Shown here: positions 1 through 6,832 of the stretch, one piece after another
Numbering within the stretch: position 1 is the stretch's first letter
How the letters are laid out: each line of letters opens with the position of its first letter
Source: an uncultured Opitutaceae bacterium
Lineage (GTDB): Bacteria; Verrucomicrobiota; Verrucomicrobiia; Opitutales; Opitutaceae
Length of the DNA stretch: 10,375 nucleotides
NCBI GenBank assembly: GCA_937902865.1
Contig: CALFNJ010000075.1
Span: 1 to 10,375, forward strand
Direction of reading: 5' to 3'
Notes under the pieces: model-generated
The model's database searches: none
Told to the model about the DNA's origin: nothing
The model's input: only the letters and a program-made list of their open reading frames with translations
Made by a program: the position numbers and the translations under genes

Positions 1-1338
1 GACGTACTTCGCGCTCAGCTTGTCCACCTCGTAGCCCGAGCCGGTCGGCGGCGCGGGTCGGTTCTTGGCACCGGTCAGCGAATAACCCATGCGCAGGATG
101 GTCCACTTGCCGGCCGGGACGTCCCACTTGAGGTTGCCGTCCTTGTCCATCTTCGAGGTGAGATCGACGATGTCGCCGCGCGCGATCGCCGATGACGCGG
201 GCACCGGGGGCGTCGGGGTCGACTCGTACTGATAATAGAAGCTGAAGCCGGCCTTCTCCTGCCAGCGGTTGATGCGCGCGCCCGTGTGCACGACGAACTC
301 GGCGAGCGAGTACTGCGCGGCGGGGGTCGGCTTCACCTGGCTCATGACGGCGCCGGGATCGGCCGCGCCGGCGGTCATCTCGATGCGGAAGAAGCGCGCG
401 GTCGTCGCCGTGAACGCGTACGTGCGGATCGTGCCGGCGCGATAGAGGCCGGGCCCGGGCAGCTCGACGATCGAGCGGAAGTTCTGGCCGTCGTCGCTCG
501 CGACGATGCGGCCGAACGGAATGCCGCGGCCCGGGGCCACGACGGTGATCGCGCGGGCCGTGATCGGCTGCGGGAATTCATACTGCACCCACGCCGTGCC
601 CCCGCCCTGCGGCGCCGGGATGCTGGTCGTGGTGTTGAGCTTGTCATCCATCAGCGCGGTCCCGTCGATCGGGCCCACCTCGGTCGTGACCTTCGGCTTG
701 AGATCGGCCGTCTGCGATTCGTCGGCCGGCGTGCGATAGGCGATCACAGCGCTGTCGCCATAGAACGTCGGATCGGGCTCGCCGCCCCCACGTCCCCCGC
801 CCCCGCCCATGTTGCCGAACGGGCCGTTGTTCGACGGCGGCGGCGTGAGTTTGGCGTTGAACGCCACCGGGCCCTGCACGGCGGTCTCGCTCCACACGAG
901 TTTCTTCATCGCCTGCTCGGGCTTGACCCACGGTCCGCCGGTTTCGCTCCAACCGGCGGAGCTGAAGATCGTCATTTCCAAACCGAGCCGATCCGCCTCG
1001 GAGGCGGCGTGATGCACGGCGTCGAACCACTCCGGATGGAAGAAGAGGATTTTCTTGTCCACCGTCTGACCGCTGCCGGAGCCGACGTCAGCCAGGTGCA
1101 TGCCGCCGATGCCGACGCGCTTCATCCACTCGAGATCCTTGGTGATGCCCTCCTTGGTGACGTTGCCGTTGGTCCAGTGCCACCACGTGCGCGGCTTGGC
1201 CGAGTCGGGCGGCGTCTTGAAGCCCTGCTCGAGGGCGTCGGGGGCGGCCTGGCCGAACGCGGAGCCGGCCAAGGCGGCTCCGAGCGCGAGCAGCGCCGAG
1301 AGTGCGAATGTTTTACGGGAGGAGGTATGCGGGGGCAT
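1..1338 (-). CDS. GH106-type alpha-L-rhamnosidase, N-terminal part (runs off left edge)
   Basis: The reading frame is open from an ATG at 1338 to the window edge, giving 446 residues without a stop. GH106 enzymes usually exceed 900 residues, so about half is missing. Residues 1-30 form a Sec signal peptide (Arg-Lys, then a Leu/Ala core and an AFGQ-A cleavage region). The mature protein opens with PRTWWHWTNGNVTKEGIT (residues 49-66) and KDLEWMKRVGIGGMHLADVG (67-86), the hallmark start of GH106 rhamnosidases. HPEWFD (101-106) and SAGWSETGGPWV (127-138) follow, then a probable beta-sandwich around 220-350, and GYEVDKLS near the edge. A Gly-rich insert lies at 174-186. The catalytic glutamates are expected beyond the window. 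Family knowledge: GH106 releases terminal alpha-L-rhamnose, often from RG-I fragments, in the periplasm or at the cell surface. No clear Shine-Dalgarno precedes the ATG. The 633-base repeat-filled gap upstream could uncouple it from the genes before it. Confidence 0.9.
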   Translation of the reverse strand, partial: MPPHTSSRKTFALSALLALGAALAGSAFGQAAPDALEQGFKTPPDSAKPRTWWHWTNGNVTKEGITKDLEWMKRVGIGGMHLADVGSGSGQTVDKKILFFHPEWFDAVHHAASEADRLGLEMTIFSSAGWSETGGPWVKPEQAMKKLVWSETAVQGPVAFNAKLTPPPSNNGPFGNMGGGGGRGGGEPDPTFYGDSAVIAYRTPADESQTADLKPKVTTEVGPIDGTALMDDKLNTTTSIPAPQGGGTAWVQYEFPQPITARAITVVAPGRGIPFGRIVASDDGQNFRSIVELPGPGLYRAGTIRTYAFTATTARFFRIEMTAGAADPGAVMSQVKPTPAAQYSLAEFVVHTGARINRWQEKAGFSFYYQYESTPTPPVPASSAIARGDIVDLTSKMDKDGNLKWDVPAGKWTILRMGYSLTGAKNRPAPPTGSGYEVDKLSAKYV

Positions 1339-1368
1339 GGGAGTTATAGGTGGAGGAAGACGTGAAAA

Positions 1369-1400
1369 GTAGCGAGTCGTGGGTAGCGGGTAGCGAGCAT
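1369..1400. repeat. short degenerate direct repeats, GTAGCG(A/G)G type
   Basis: Just upstream of the rhamnosidase start, the + strand carries three close copies of an octamer: GTAGCGAG, GTAGCGGG and GTAGCGAG, interrupted by TCGTG. No function can be assigned. It adds to the repeat content of this gap and may be a decayed tandem repeat. Confidence 0.4.
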
Positions 1401-1430
1401 CGGCAAAACGAAACCGGATCGGAGTTTTTC

Positions 1431-1501
1431 ACAGGAGGAAAACCGAGGACGAGCCGAGATCGGAATTCCGGATCTCTTCCGTCCTCGGATCGGCCTCCTG
1501 T
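1431..1501. repeat. ACAGGAG-family palindrome, copy 1 (71 bases)
   Basis: The outer arms acaggagg (1431-1438) and cctcctgt (1494-1501) pair. The inner arms ccgaggacg (1443-1451) and cgtcctcgg (1480-1488) pair next. The centre gagat-cggaattccg-gatctc (1456-1476) is itself almost a perfect palindrome around GAATTC. No T-tract follows on either strand, so it is not a standard intrinsic terminator. Confidence 0.88.
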
Positions 1502-1530
1502 TAAAAATTCCGGGGGATTCTTTCTCTGGT

Positions 1531-1618
1531 GTAGCAGCCGCCGTGAGGCGGCTGGGTTCGGGGGTTGGCTTTGAACGGGTTTGAGCTGCGGAGCGAAACG
1601 GCGACCGGGAGGTCGCCG
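1531..1618 (+). repeat. REP-like hairpin pair in spacer A
   Basis: On the + strand, GTAG (1531-1534) immediately precedes an 8-bp perfect stem, cagccgcc/ggcggctg (1535-1542 and 1547-1554), closing a GTGA loop. A second 8-bp stem, cggcgacc/ggtcgccg (1599-1606 and 1611-1618), closes a GGGA loop. Both loops fit the GNRA pattern only when read on the + strand. A GTAG before a small hairpin is the known layout of REP sequences mobilised by RAYT (TnpA-REP) proteins. The assignment rests on this layout alone, as no RAYT gene is present. Confidence 0.55.
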
Positions 1619-1657
1619 CCCCATTTTCAGATCAATCAAATCGGATCGGATTTTCTT

Positions 1658-1727
1658 ACAGGAGGGAAACCGAGGACGAGCCGAGATCGGAGTTCCGGAC
1701 CTCTTCCGGCCTCGGATCGCCTCCTGT
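1658..1727. repeat. ACAGGAG-family palindrome, copy 2 (70 bases)
   Basis: The outer arms are acaggagg (1658-1665) and cctcctgt (1720-1727), with ccgagg/cctcgg inside. The centre is ggagttcc, so the GAATTC core seen in the other copies is mutated here. It differs from copy 3 by a few substitutions and one indel, more than the neighbouring spacers differ from each other. Confidence 0.87.
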
Positions 1728-1756
1728 CAAAAATTCCGGGGGATTCTTTCTCTGGT

Positions 1757-1844
1757 GTAGCGGCCGCCGTGAGGCGGCTGGGTTCGGGGGTTGGCTTTGA
1801 ACGGGTTTGAGCTGCGGAGCGAAACGGCGACCGGGAGGTCGCCG
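1757..1844 (+). repeat. REP-like hairpin pair in spacer B
   Basis: This is the second copy of the GTAG-hairpin pair. GTAG is at 1757-1760, the first stem at 1761-1768 and 1773-1780 around GTGA, and the second stem at 1825-1832 and 1837-1844 around GGGA. One stem base differs from spacer A (A to G), turning an A-T pair into a G-T wobble, so pairing in a + strand transcript or single-stranded DNA would be kept. Confidence 0.55.
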
Positions 1845-1883
1845 CCCCATTTTCAGATCAATCAAATCGGATCGGATTTTCTT

Positions 1884-1952
1884 ACAGGAGGAAAACCGAG
1901 GACGAGCCGAGATCGGAATTCCGACCTCTTCCGTCCTCGGATCGCCTCCTGT
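1884..1952. repeat. ACAGGAG-family palindrome, copy 3 (69 bases)
   Basis: The outer arms are acaggagg (1884-1891) and cctcctgt (1945-1952), with ccgaggac/gtcctcgg inside and a GAATTC centre. It ends 19 bases beyond the stop codon of the CE12 esterase on the minus strand, so it would form the first structure in the 3' untranslated RNA of that gene. On the minus strand, seven T bases precede the hairpin rather than follow it, unlike an intrinsic terminator. Confidence 0.87.
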
Positions 1953-1971
1953 TAAAAAAATGGATTGGTCA

Positions 1972-3387
1972 TCATTTGATTGTCGCCGGGGCCTTGCCAG
2001 CCGCAGCCGGGCCGCCACGGCCAGCGGGGCGCGGCGGGCGGGGTTCGAGAGGGAGTTTGAAATCGTCGGGCCGCGGCAGCGGGTGCTTCGGGTCGAAGCT
2101 GCCGGCGTCGTCGACGAGCTGATCCGCGAGGCCGAGCTTGGCCTGCTTGATGCCCTCGACGATGCAGCGCGACAGCAGGTAGCCGCCGTAGCTGTTGGTG
2201 TGCAGGCCATCGACATAGGCCTTCGGCGCGTCGGTGAGGCCGAGCGCGGTCGCGACCTCGATGCTCATCGCGTTCAGATCGATGCAGGTCACACCGGCCA
2301 TCTGGGCGGCCTCCACCGCCGCCTTGGGATACTCCCCCAACCCGGCGACGTTCAGCTCGCCCGTGCGGAGATTGATCTTCGTCATTGGCGAGACGATCAC
2401 CGGAATGCCGCCGCGACGCTTCACCTCCACGGCGTACGAGGCGAGCAGCCACTTATAGTCGGTCTCGGCCTCGGAGTACGTGTTCACCCAGTCGCCCATC
2501 GTGTCCTCCTTCGGCCAGATGCCGTCGTGGCCGGTCTTGTTGAGGTCGTTGTGGCCGAACTGCAGGAAGACGTAGTCACCGGGCTTCATCTCGCTCATTA
2601 CCTTCAGCCAGCGGTTCTGCATCCGGAACGCCTTCACCGTCTCGCCGGATTCGGCGTGGTCGGCGACCGCGACAGTGGGCTTGAACCAGCGCGGCAGCAT
2701 CTGGCCCCACGTGCCGTAGGGCTCGGTCGGCTGGTCCGTCACCGTGGAGTCGCCGATCAGGAAAACCGTGATCGCATTGTCGACGCGCTCGAGCTCGATC
2801 GCGCAGACGGCGGGCTTCTCGTCGCTGAACTGCAGCGTGAGCTTGTCGTCCCAGGTCGCGTTGACCGCCTCGTGGGTCTGCGGGTTGATCTCGCGGGTAT
2901 CGAGCTTGAGGAGGTTGCCCGGCGACATCGACGGCGCGCGCACGTTGACGAGGAAGGAGCGCGTCACGAACTGCCCGGGCTCGGTGTGCAGGCGCTCGAC
3001 CACAAGCCGGCGCGTCTCGGCCTTCACGGTGGTGGTCGTCGCGGATTTCGCCGCGCCGAACGTGACCGTCACCCGGTAATTGCCCTCCGGCACCGCAACC
3101 GAAAACTTGAAAAGCTGCCCGCTCGTGGCGTAGGCGGCGTGCAACGGATCGGAGCCGTCCTGGGTGACGAACTGCACCTGGGCGCCGGTCTCGAAGCCGT
3201 ACCCGAGCTCCTTGCTGTAGAGCATCGCACCGTCGACCCGTGACACGCCGGCCACCGCGGGTTCCGGTCCTAAGGCGAACCGTTTCACCACCGGCTCCGT
3301 GGCGCCGCGTGCCAGCGCGGGAAGACCTGCGAGTAGCGCGCAGGAAAGAAGGGCGAGGAACCGGGGCTTAGGTGCCGGGATTTTCAT
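1972..3387 (-). CDS. rhamnogalacturonan acetylesterase, CE12 / SGNH hydrolase
   Basis: This 471-residue secreted esterase probably removes acetyl groups from galacturonic acid in RG-I. A Sec signal peptide covers about residues 1-29. Residues 34-205 look like the N-terminal beta-sandwich (galactose-binding-like) domain found before many CE12 catalytic domains. The SGNH blocks are all visible: FLIGDSTV with Ser214, HAESGET with Gly248, LQFGHND with Asn280, and VDGLHTN with Asp393 and His396 in the canonical DxxH spacing. The last 25 residues are a Pro/Gly/Ala-rich tail. The ATG at 3387 lies inside the end of the upstream carboxylesterase (20-base overlap) with no strong Shine-Dalgarno, so translational coupling is likely. 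It differs from the tandem SGNH protein at 5176-6783 in having one catalytic domain plus the N-terminal module. Substrate is inferred from family and neighbours; other acetylated sugars are possible. Confidence 0.92.
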   Translation of the reverse strand: MKIPAPKPRFLALLSCALLAGLPALARGATEPVVKRFALGPEPAVAGVSRVDGAMLYSKELGYGFETGAQVQFVTQDGSDPLHAAYATSGQLFKFSVAVPEGNYRVTVTFGAAKSATTTTVKAETRRLVVERLHTEPGQFVTRSFLVNVRAPSMSPGNLLKLDTREINPQTHEAVNATWDDKLTLQFSDEKPAVCAIELERVDNAITVFLIGDSTVTDQPTEPYGTWGQMLPRWFKPTVAVADHAESGETVKAFRMQNRWLKVMSEMKPGDYVFLQFGHNDLNKTGHDGIWPKEDTMGDWVNTYSEAETDYKWLLASYAVEVKRRGGIPVIVSPMTKINLRTGELNVAGLGEYPKAAVEAAQMAGVTCIDLNAMSIEVATALGLTDAPKAYVDGLHTNSYGGYLLSRCIVEGIKQAKLGLADQLVDDAGSFDPKHPLPRPDDFKLPLEPRPPRPAGRGGPAAAGKAPATIK

Positions 3388-5017
3388 AGGGAATGGGAGA
3401 AAACAGCCGGCGCTCGGCGCCGCGCGGGTCGTCCATCACCCGCGAGGTGACATCGAACACCATCGTCGAGCGGTGCGCGAGATCGTAGGCCGGCCAGTGC
3501 GGGATCTTCGGGTTGTTCGGGTTGCCCGTGCGCGCGAAGGCGATGTACGTGCTGCTGATCTGGTCCGCCATGGCGTAGGCCTCGGGGCCGGTCCCCGTCA
3601 TGCGGTTGGACAGCGTGACGTTGTCGAACATCAGCGGCAGATCGAGCGCGTGGCAGGCCCGCCATTTGCCGCCGTCGGTCGGCGAACCCCAGCGCATCTC
3701 GGAGGAATAGGTCGGAGCCGAGCCCGCGGGCAGCGCCGCCCGGCGCTCGATCTCGCAGAGCGCGGGACGCCAGTCGCGCGAATCCGTCGTCGCGCCGAAG
3801 AAGACCTCGCTGGCGGAATACTGCGGATGCTCGCGCCGGTAGAGCGCGATCACGTCGTCCAGGTTGAGCGAGCCCATCTTCTCGGAATATTTCGCGAGGT
3901 TCTCCCTCAGGTTCGTCCAGGTGAGATCGAACATCGCCGGGTTGCCGCGCCCGATCAGCAGGCACGCCTCGTCGTGATTCGTGTGCACCATGAAAGGAAT
4001 CTTGGCCGAGAACGCCGGCGCGTCGGGCGCGAAGGGATGCCGCGGCAACACGCCGCCATCGAGCACCGGCCCGTAGTAGCTCGAGGCGCGACTCGCCTCG
4101 ATCAGCTTTTCCATCGGGATCGTCTTGATCTCCGCGATGCGATCGCGCGACAGCCCCAGCCGCTTGAGCACGGACTCCGCCCGCGCCGTGGCCGTTTCGG
4201 GTTTCGAGGCGGTGACGGTTTCTCCGCTCGACGAGGCCGCGCGCTGGAACAGGCCCATGGCCGACGGCATGCCCATGAGGCAGGCGTTTTTTGCTCCCCC
4301 GCCCGACTGGCCAAAGATGAGCACCCGCTCGGGATCGCCGCCGAAGCTGGCGATGTTGTCGCGCACCCATTGCAGCGCGAGGATCAGGTCGAGCTGGCCG
4401 GTGTTGCCGGAATCGGCGAACTCCTTGCCGCCGAGTTCCGCAAGATAGAGATAGCCGAACGCGTTGAGGCGATGGTTCAGCGTCACCACGACAACGTCGC
4501 CGCGCTGGCAGAGCCGCACGCCGTCGTAGAGGACGTCGTTCGCCGAGAGCGAATTGTAGCCGCCGCCGTGGATGTAGACCATCACCGGCCGCTTCGCGCG
4601 GTCAGTGCCCGGCGTCCAGAGATTGAGATAGAGACAGTCCTCGCTGACCGGATCGTCCGGCCCCGTGAGGCTGGAGGCCGAGGAGCGGCCGTTCCCCGGC
4701 TGCGGCGCGCGCGGGCCGAAGCTGAGCGTGTCCTTCACGTCGAGCCAGGGCGCCGGCGGGAGCGGCGACTGGAAGCGGCGCTTGGCCGTGTCGGCGCCAT
4801 AGGGGATGCCCTTGAACACCGCCATGCCCTGATCCATGAAGCCGCGCACCTTGCCGTAGGTGGTCGCGATCGTCGGACCGTTCGCCGTCGGCCTCGCCGC
4901 GGCGGCGGCTTCGGCGAAGATGCGCGGACGGAGAATCGTCGCGCCGAGCAGGCCGGCGCCGAGACCCTTGAGCAGCGTGCGGCGCGAGAGCTGGGGGGAA
5001 AAGAAATCGTGAGTCAT
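3368..5017 (-). CDS. type-B carboxylesterase, Tat-exported
   Basis: This is a 549-residue alpha/beta-hydrolase of the carboxylesterase/cholinesterase family, near the usual length. The N-terminus has a twin-arginine motif (SRRTLLKGL, Arg12-Arg13) and a hydrophobic Gly/Ala/Leu stretch ending near residue 40, which points to export by Tat. Family signatures are EDCLYLN (126-132), the oxyanion-hole HGGGY (150-154), and the nucleophile elbow GQSGGG with Ser238, where most relatives have GESAGG. Glu350 (NHDEACL) and His456 (ACHALDLPLMF) probably complete the triad. A GAGGA Shine-Dalgarno lies 7 bases before the ATG and supports this start. Its end overlaps the CE12 acetylesterase by 20 bases, so the two are almost surely cotranscribed. 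In this setting it may cleave acetyl, methyl or hydroxycinnamoyl esters of pectin or its side chains. The exact ester cannot be read from the sequence. Confidence 0.92.
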   Translation of the reverse strand: MTHDFFSPQLSRRTLLKGLGAGLLGATILRPRIFAEAAAAARPTANGPTIATTYGKVRGFMDQGMAVFKGIPYGADTAKRRFQSPLPPAPWLDVKDTLSFGPRAPQPGNGRSSASSLTGPDDPVSEDCLYLNLWTPGTDRAKRPVMVYIHGGGYNSLSANDVLYDGVRLCQRGDVVVVTLNHRLNAFGYLYLAELGGKEFADSGNTGQLDLILALQWVRDNIASFGGDPERVLIFGQSGGGAKNACLMGMPSAMGLFQRAASSSGETVTASKPETATARAESVLKRLGLSRDRIAEIKTIPMEKLIEASRASSYYGPVLDGGVLPRHPFAPDAPAFSAKIPFMVHTNHDEACLLIGRGNPAMFDLTWTNLRENLAKYSEKMGSLNLDDVIALYRREHPQYSASEVFFGATTDSRDWRPALCEIERRAALPAGSAPTYSSEMRWGSPTDGGKWRACHALDLPLMFDNVTLSNRMTGTGPEAYAMADQISSTYIAFARTGNPNNPKIPHWPAYDLAHRSTMVFDVTSRVMDDPRGAERRLFSPIPYENPGT

Positions 5018-5024
5018 GGGCGGA

Positions 5025-5029
5025 TCCTC
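5025..5029 (-). promoter_or_regulatory. ribosome binding site of the carboxylesterase
   Basis: GAGGA on the minus strand stands 7 bases before the ATG at 5017. It supports the chosen start and the Tat-signal N-terminus. Confidence 0.6.
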
Positions 5030-5066
5030 GTGGCGGATGTTAATTTAAATTCAGGGACGCGGCATT

Positions 5067-5157
5067 CGATCCGGTTTCGCACAGAGACACGGAGCACACA
5101 GAGATCGATCCGTCGGTTTTCTCTGTGTCCTCTGTGCCTCTGTGTGAAACCGGATCG
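5067..5157. repeat. CACAGAG-type long palindrome
   Basis: Two 38-base arms (5067-5104 and 5120-5157) match at 34 positions when one is reverse-complemented, around a 15-base loop. The arms repeat CACAGAG/CACGGAG/CACACAGAGA motifs and end in cgatccggtttc and its complement. The element fills most of the 158-base gap between the tandem SGNH protein and the carboxylesterase. No T-tract follows on the minus strand. Such CACAGAG hairpins are, to my knowledge, spread through several environmental bacterial phyla, and no function is established. Confidence 0.9.
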
Positions 5158-5175
5158 ATGCATTGATCGAAAACC

Positions 5176-6783
5176 TCACATTCCCGGACGGAGAAAAGCG
5201 GCGACCGGATTTTTCGGCAGCGCGCGCAGGCCCTCGACGACGACCTGCGCGGACAATTCCGCGCCGGCCCAGGTGGTGTGGGTGGTCTTGTCGGCGAAGA
5301 GCGCGGTGGTGGCTTCCTGGCCGAGCGCGTCGTAGCGCACGGCGATCTGTTCGTTCAGGTCGACCACGCCCACGTTCTCCGCCTTTCCGACGGCGCGGGT
5401 CCAGTCGGCGTGCGTGTCGGGCGTGCGCGTGATCTTGCCGTTGGTCCAGTTGTTGCGCGGCACGAGCGTGCAGAGCACAGGCGTGGCGCCCTTGGCGCGG
5501 ATGTCGGCGATGTAGCTGCGCAGGTACCAGCCGAAGGTGTGCACGGTCTCCTTGCCTTGCTTCGCCGCATCGTCGCGCTCCTCGGTCTCTTCGCCGATGC
5601 CCTTGAGCGGGCCGCGCGGGCCATTGTCGTTATGACCGAACTGGATCAGGACGACGTCACCCGATTTCACGAGAGGAAGGATGTTCTTCCACTGCGCCTG
5701 GAACGTCCGCACGCCGGTGCCGCCGACGGCGCGGTTCAGCACGTTGGCCTTCGACGGATAAAAATAAGTCTCGAGCGGATCACCCCAGCCGAACTGGCCA
5801 TCGTAACCGTTGCCGCGGCCGTTGCGGACGGTGGAGTCGCCAATGAGGAAAACCGTCGGGAGCTTCGGGTCCGCGATCTCCGGCAGGTTCAGCCATTTCG
5901 CGAACGTGTCGTTCCCTCCCCCGCCCCGCGGCGGCGGCTGCGTCGGCACCCAGACATCGCTCGGCACCGCGGTCGGCACCATGCGACCCGAAAGCGAGAG
6001 CGTGCGGATGATCGACTGCTCGCGCAGGCCCTTCAGGCCGCTGACAACGTAATACGCGTTGAGCCGCGCGCCGTCTTCGTCGGTATGAACATGATCACGC
6101 GGAAAGAACGCGTTGGTCGCGATCCGGCCGATCTGCTCGTAGTGGTTGGCGACGACCTTGGTGAGATCGACGAACGGCACCTTCTCGGACTCGGCGAGCT
6201 GGCGGTCCCAGGTGTTGTACTGGCCCGCGCCGCGCTCGACGTGGCCGTCCTTCCAGAGATTGCGCACGGTGAGCGTGACCACGACGGGCAGCGCGCCCTT
6301 GGCTTTCGCCTCGTCGATCATCTTGCGCATGTACCAGCCAAAAGTGTGCACGATCTCGTGCTGCTTGGTGACCTTGTTGTCGATCTCGTCGGTCTCCTCG
6401 CCCAGCCCGTCGATCGAGCCGCGGGCAATCCGCTCGCCATTGCGCTCGGCGCCGTCGTTCTGGCCGAACTGGATCAGCACCACGTCGCCCGGCTTCAGAT
6501 CGGCGGCGATCTTGTCCCAGCGACCCTCGGACACGAACGTGCGGCTGCTGCGTCCGCCGATGGCGCGATTGGCGATGTTGACCTTCGTGAGGTCGAAGTA
6601 GTCGCCGAACATCTTGCCCCAGCCGACCGCGTTGGGCTCGCCGACCTGCGCCGTCGAGTCACCGGCGATGAAAATCGTGGGCAGATTGGGATTGAGCGCC
6701 GGCGCGGCGTCGGCCGCTTGGCTGACCGACGCGCCGCCCATCAGGGCAGAGTAAAGCACGAGCAAACGGAAGGAGAGCTTCAT
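5176..6783 (-). CDS. tandem two-domain SGNH/CE12-type esterase
   Basis: This 535-residue secreted protein has two SGNH hydrolase domains joined by a Pro/Gly linker (TQPPPRGGGG, 281-290). The Sec signal peptide ends at about residue 23 (SVSQA-AD). Domain 1 (34-255) has IAGDST with Ser43, AIGGRS with Gly76-77, IQFGQND with Asn109, and PRDHVHT with Asp230 and His233. Domain 2 (308-525) has LIGDST with Ser317, AVGGTG, IQFGHND with Asn385, and ADKTTHT with Asp498 and His502, one residue wider than the usual DxxH. The halves are clearly duplicates: both have GEET, VHTFGWY, AKGA-P and VR/PRN-W at matching places. Both keep all catalytic residues. By family, each should remove acetyl groups from rhamnogalacturonan or related sugars. 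No Shine-Dalgarno is evident before the ATG at 6783, though that ATG opens a good signal peptide. Confidence 0.9.
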   Translation of the reverse strand: MKLSFRLLVLYSALMGGASVSQAADAAPALNPNLPTIFIAGDSTAQVGEPNAVGWGKMFGDYFDLTKVNIANRAIGGRSSRTFVSEGRWDKIAADLKPGDVVLIQFGQNDGAERNGERIARGSIDGLGEETDEIDNKVTKQHEIVHTFGWYMRKMIDEAKAKGALPVVVTLTVRNLWKDGHVERGAGQYNTWDRQLAESEKVPFVDLTKVVANHYEQIGRIATNAFFPRDHVHTDEDGARLNAYYVVSGLKGLREQSIIRTLSLSGRMVPTAVPSDVWVPTQPPPRGGGGNDTFAKWLNLPEIADPKLPTVFLIGDSTVRNGRGNGYDGQFGWGDPLETYFYPSKANVLNRAVGGTGVRTFQAQWKNILPLVKSGDVVLIQFGHNDNGPRGPLKGIGEETEERDDAAKQGKETVHTFGWYLRSYIADIRAKGATPVLCTLVPRNNWTNGKITRTPDTHADWTRAVGKAENVGVVDLNEQIAVRYDALGQEATTALFADKTTHTTWAGAELSAQVVVEGLRALPKNPVAAFLRPGM

Positions 6784-6832
6784 AAAAGACGGGGGTTAGC
6801 GATCCAACATGCGAAGTCTTCCAATCCTATTT

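Larger units (their letters stand above)
1431..1952. repeat. tandem repeat array, 226-227 bp period, about 2.3 units
   Basis: This fills most of the 633-base gap between the CE12 esterase and the rhamnosidase. Each unit is a hairpin of about 70 bases (starting at 1431, 1658 and 1884) followed by a 156-base spacer (1502-1657 and 1728-1883). The third unit stops after its hairpin. The two spacers differ at only 2 of 156 positions, while the hairpins differ by several substitutions and one-base indels. The outline is therefore hairpin-spacer-hairpin-spacer-hairpin, as expected from recent tandem duplication between hairpins. Stops and frame changes argue against coding. The array lies in an mRNA leader or inter-cistronic position on the minus strand. 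Confidence 0.93.

Noticed and set aside
1431..1952. CRISPR array
   Set aside because: The period is 227 bases, the spacers are nearly identical rather than unique, and no cas gene is present.
1656..2216. Minus-strand open frame of 186 codons, and the start of the + frame at 1807, across the tandem array
   Set aside because: Both run through non-coding repeats and opposite or out of frame with the CE12 gene. No binding site or family motif supports them.
5037..5054. AT-rich island (atgttaatttaaattc) upstream of the carboxylesterase as a promoter
   Set aside because: It stands out in GC-rich DNA and could hold a -10 box, but no convincing -35/-10 pair could be read.
3299..5335. Long open frame on the + strand (678 codons), and others such as 5278-7095 and 7035-8732
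   Set aside because: They lie opposite genes with clear family motifs, are Arg/Ala/His-rich and show no recognisable domain. They are shadow frames caused by high GC.
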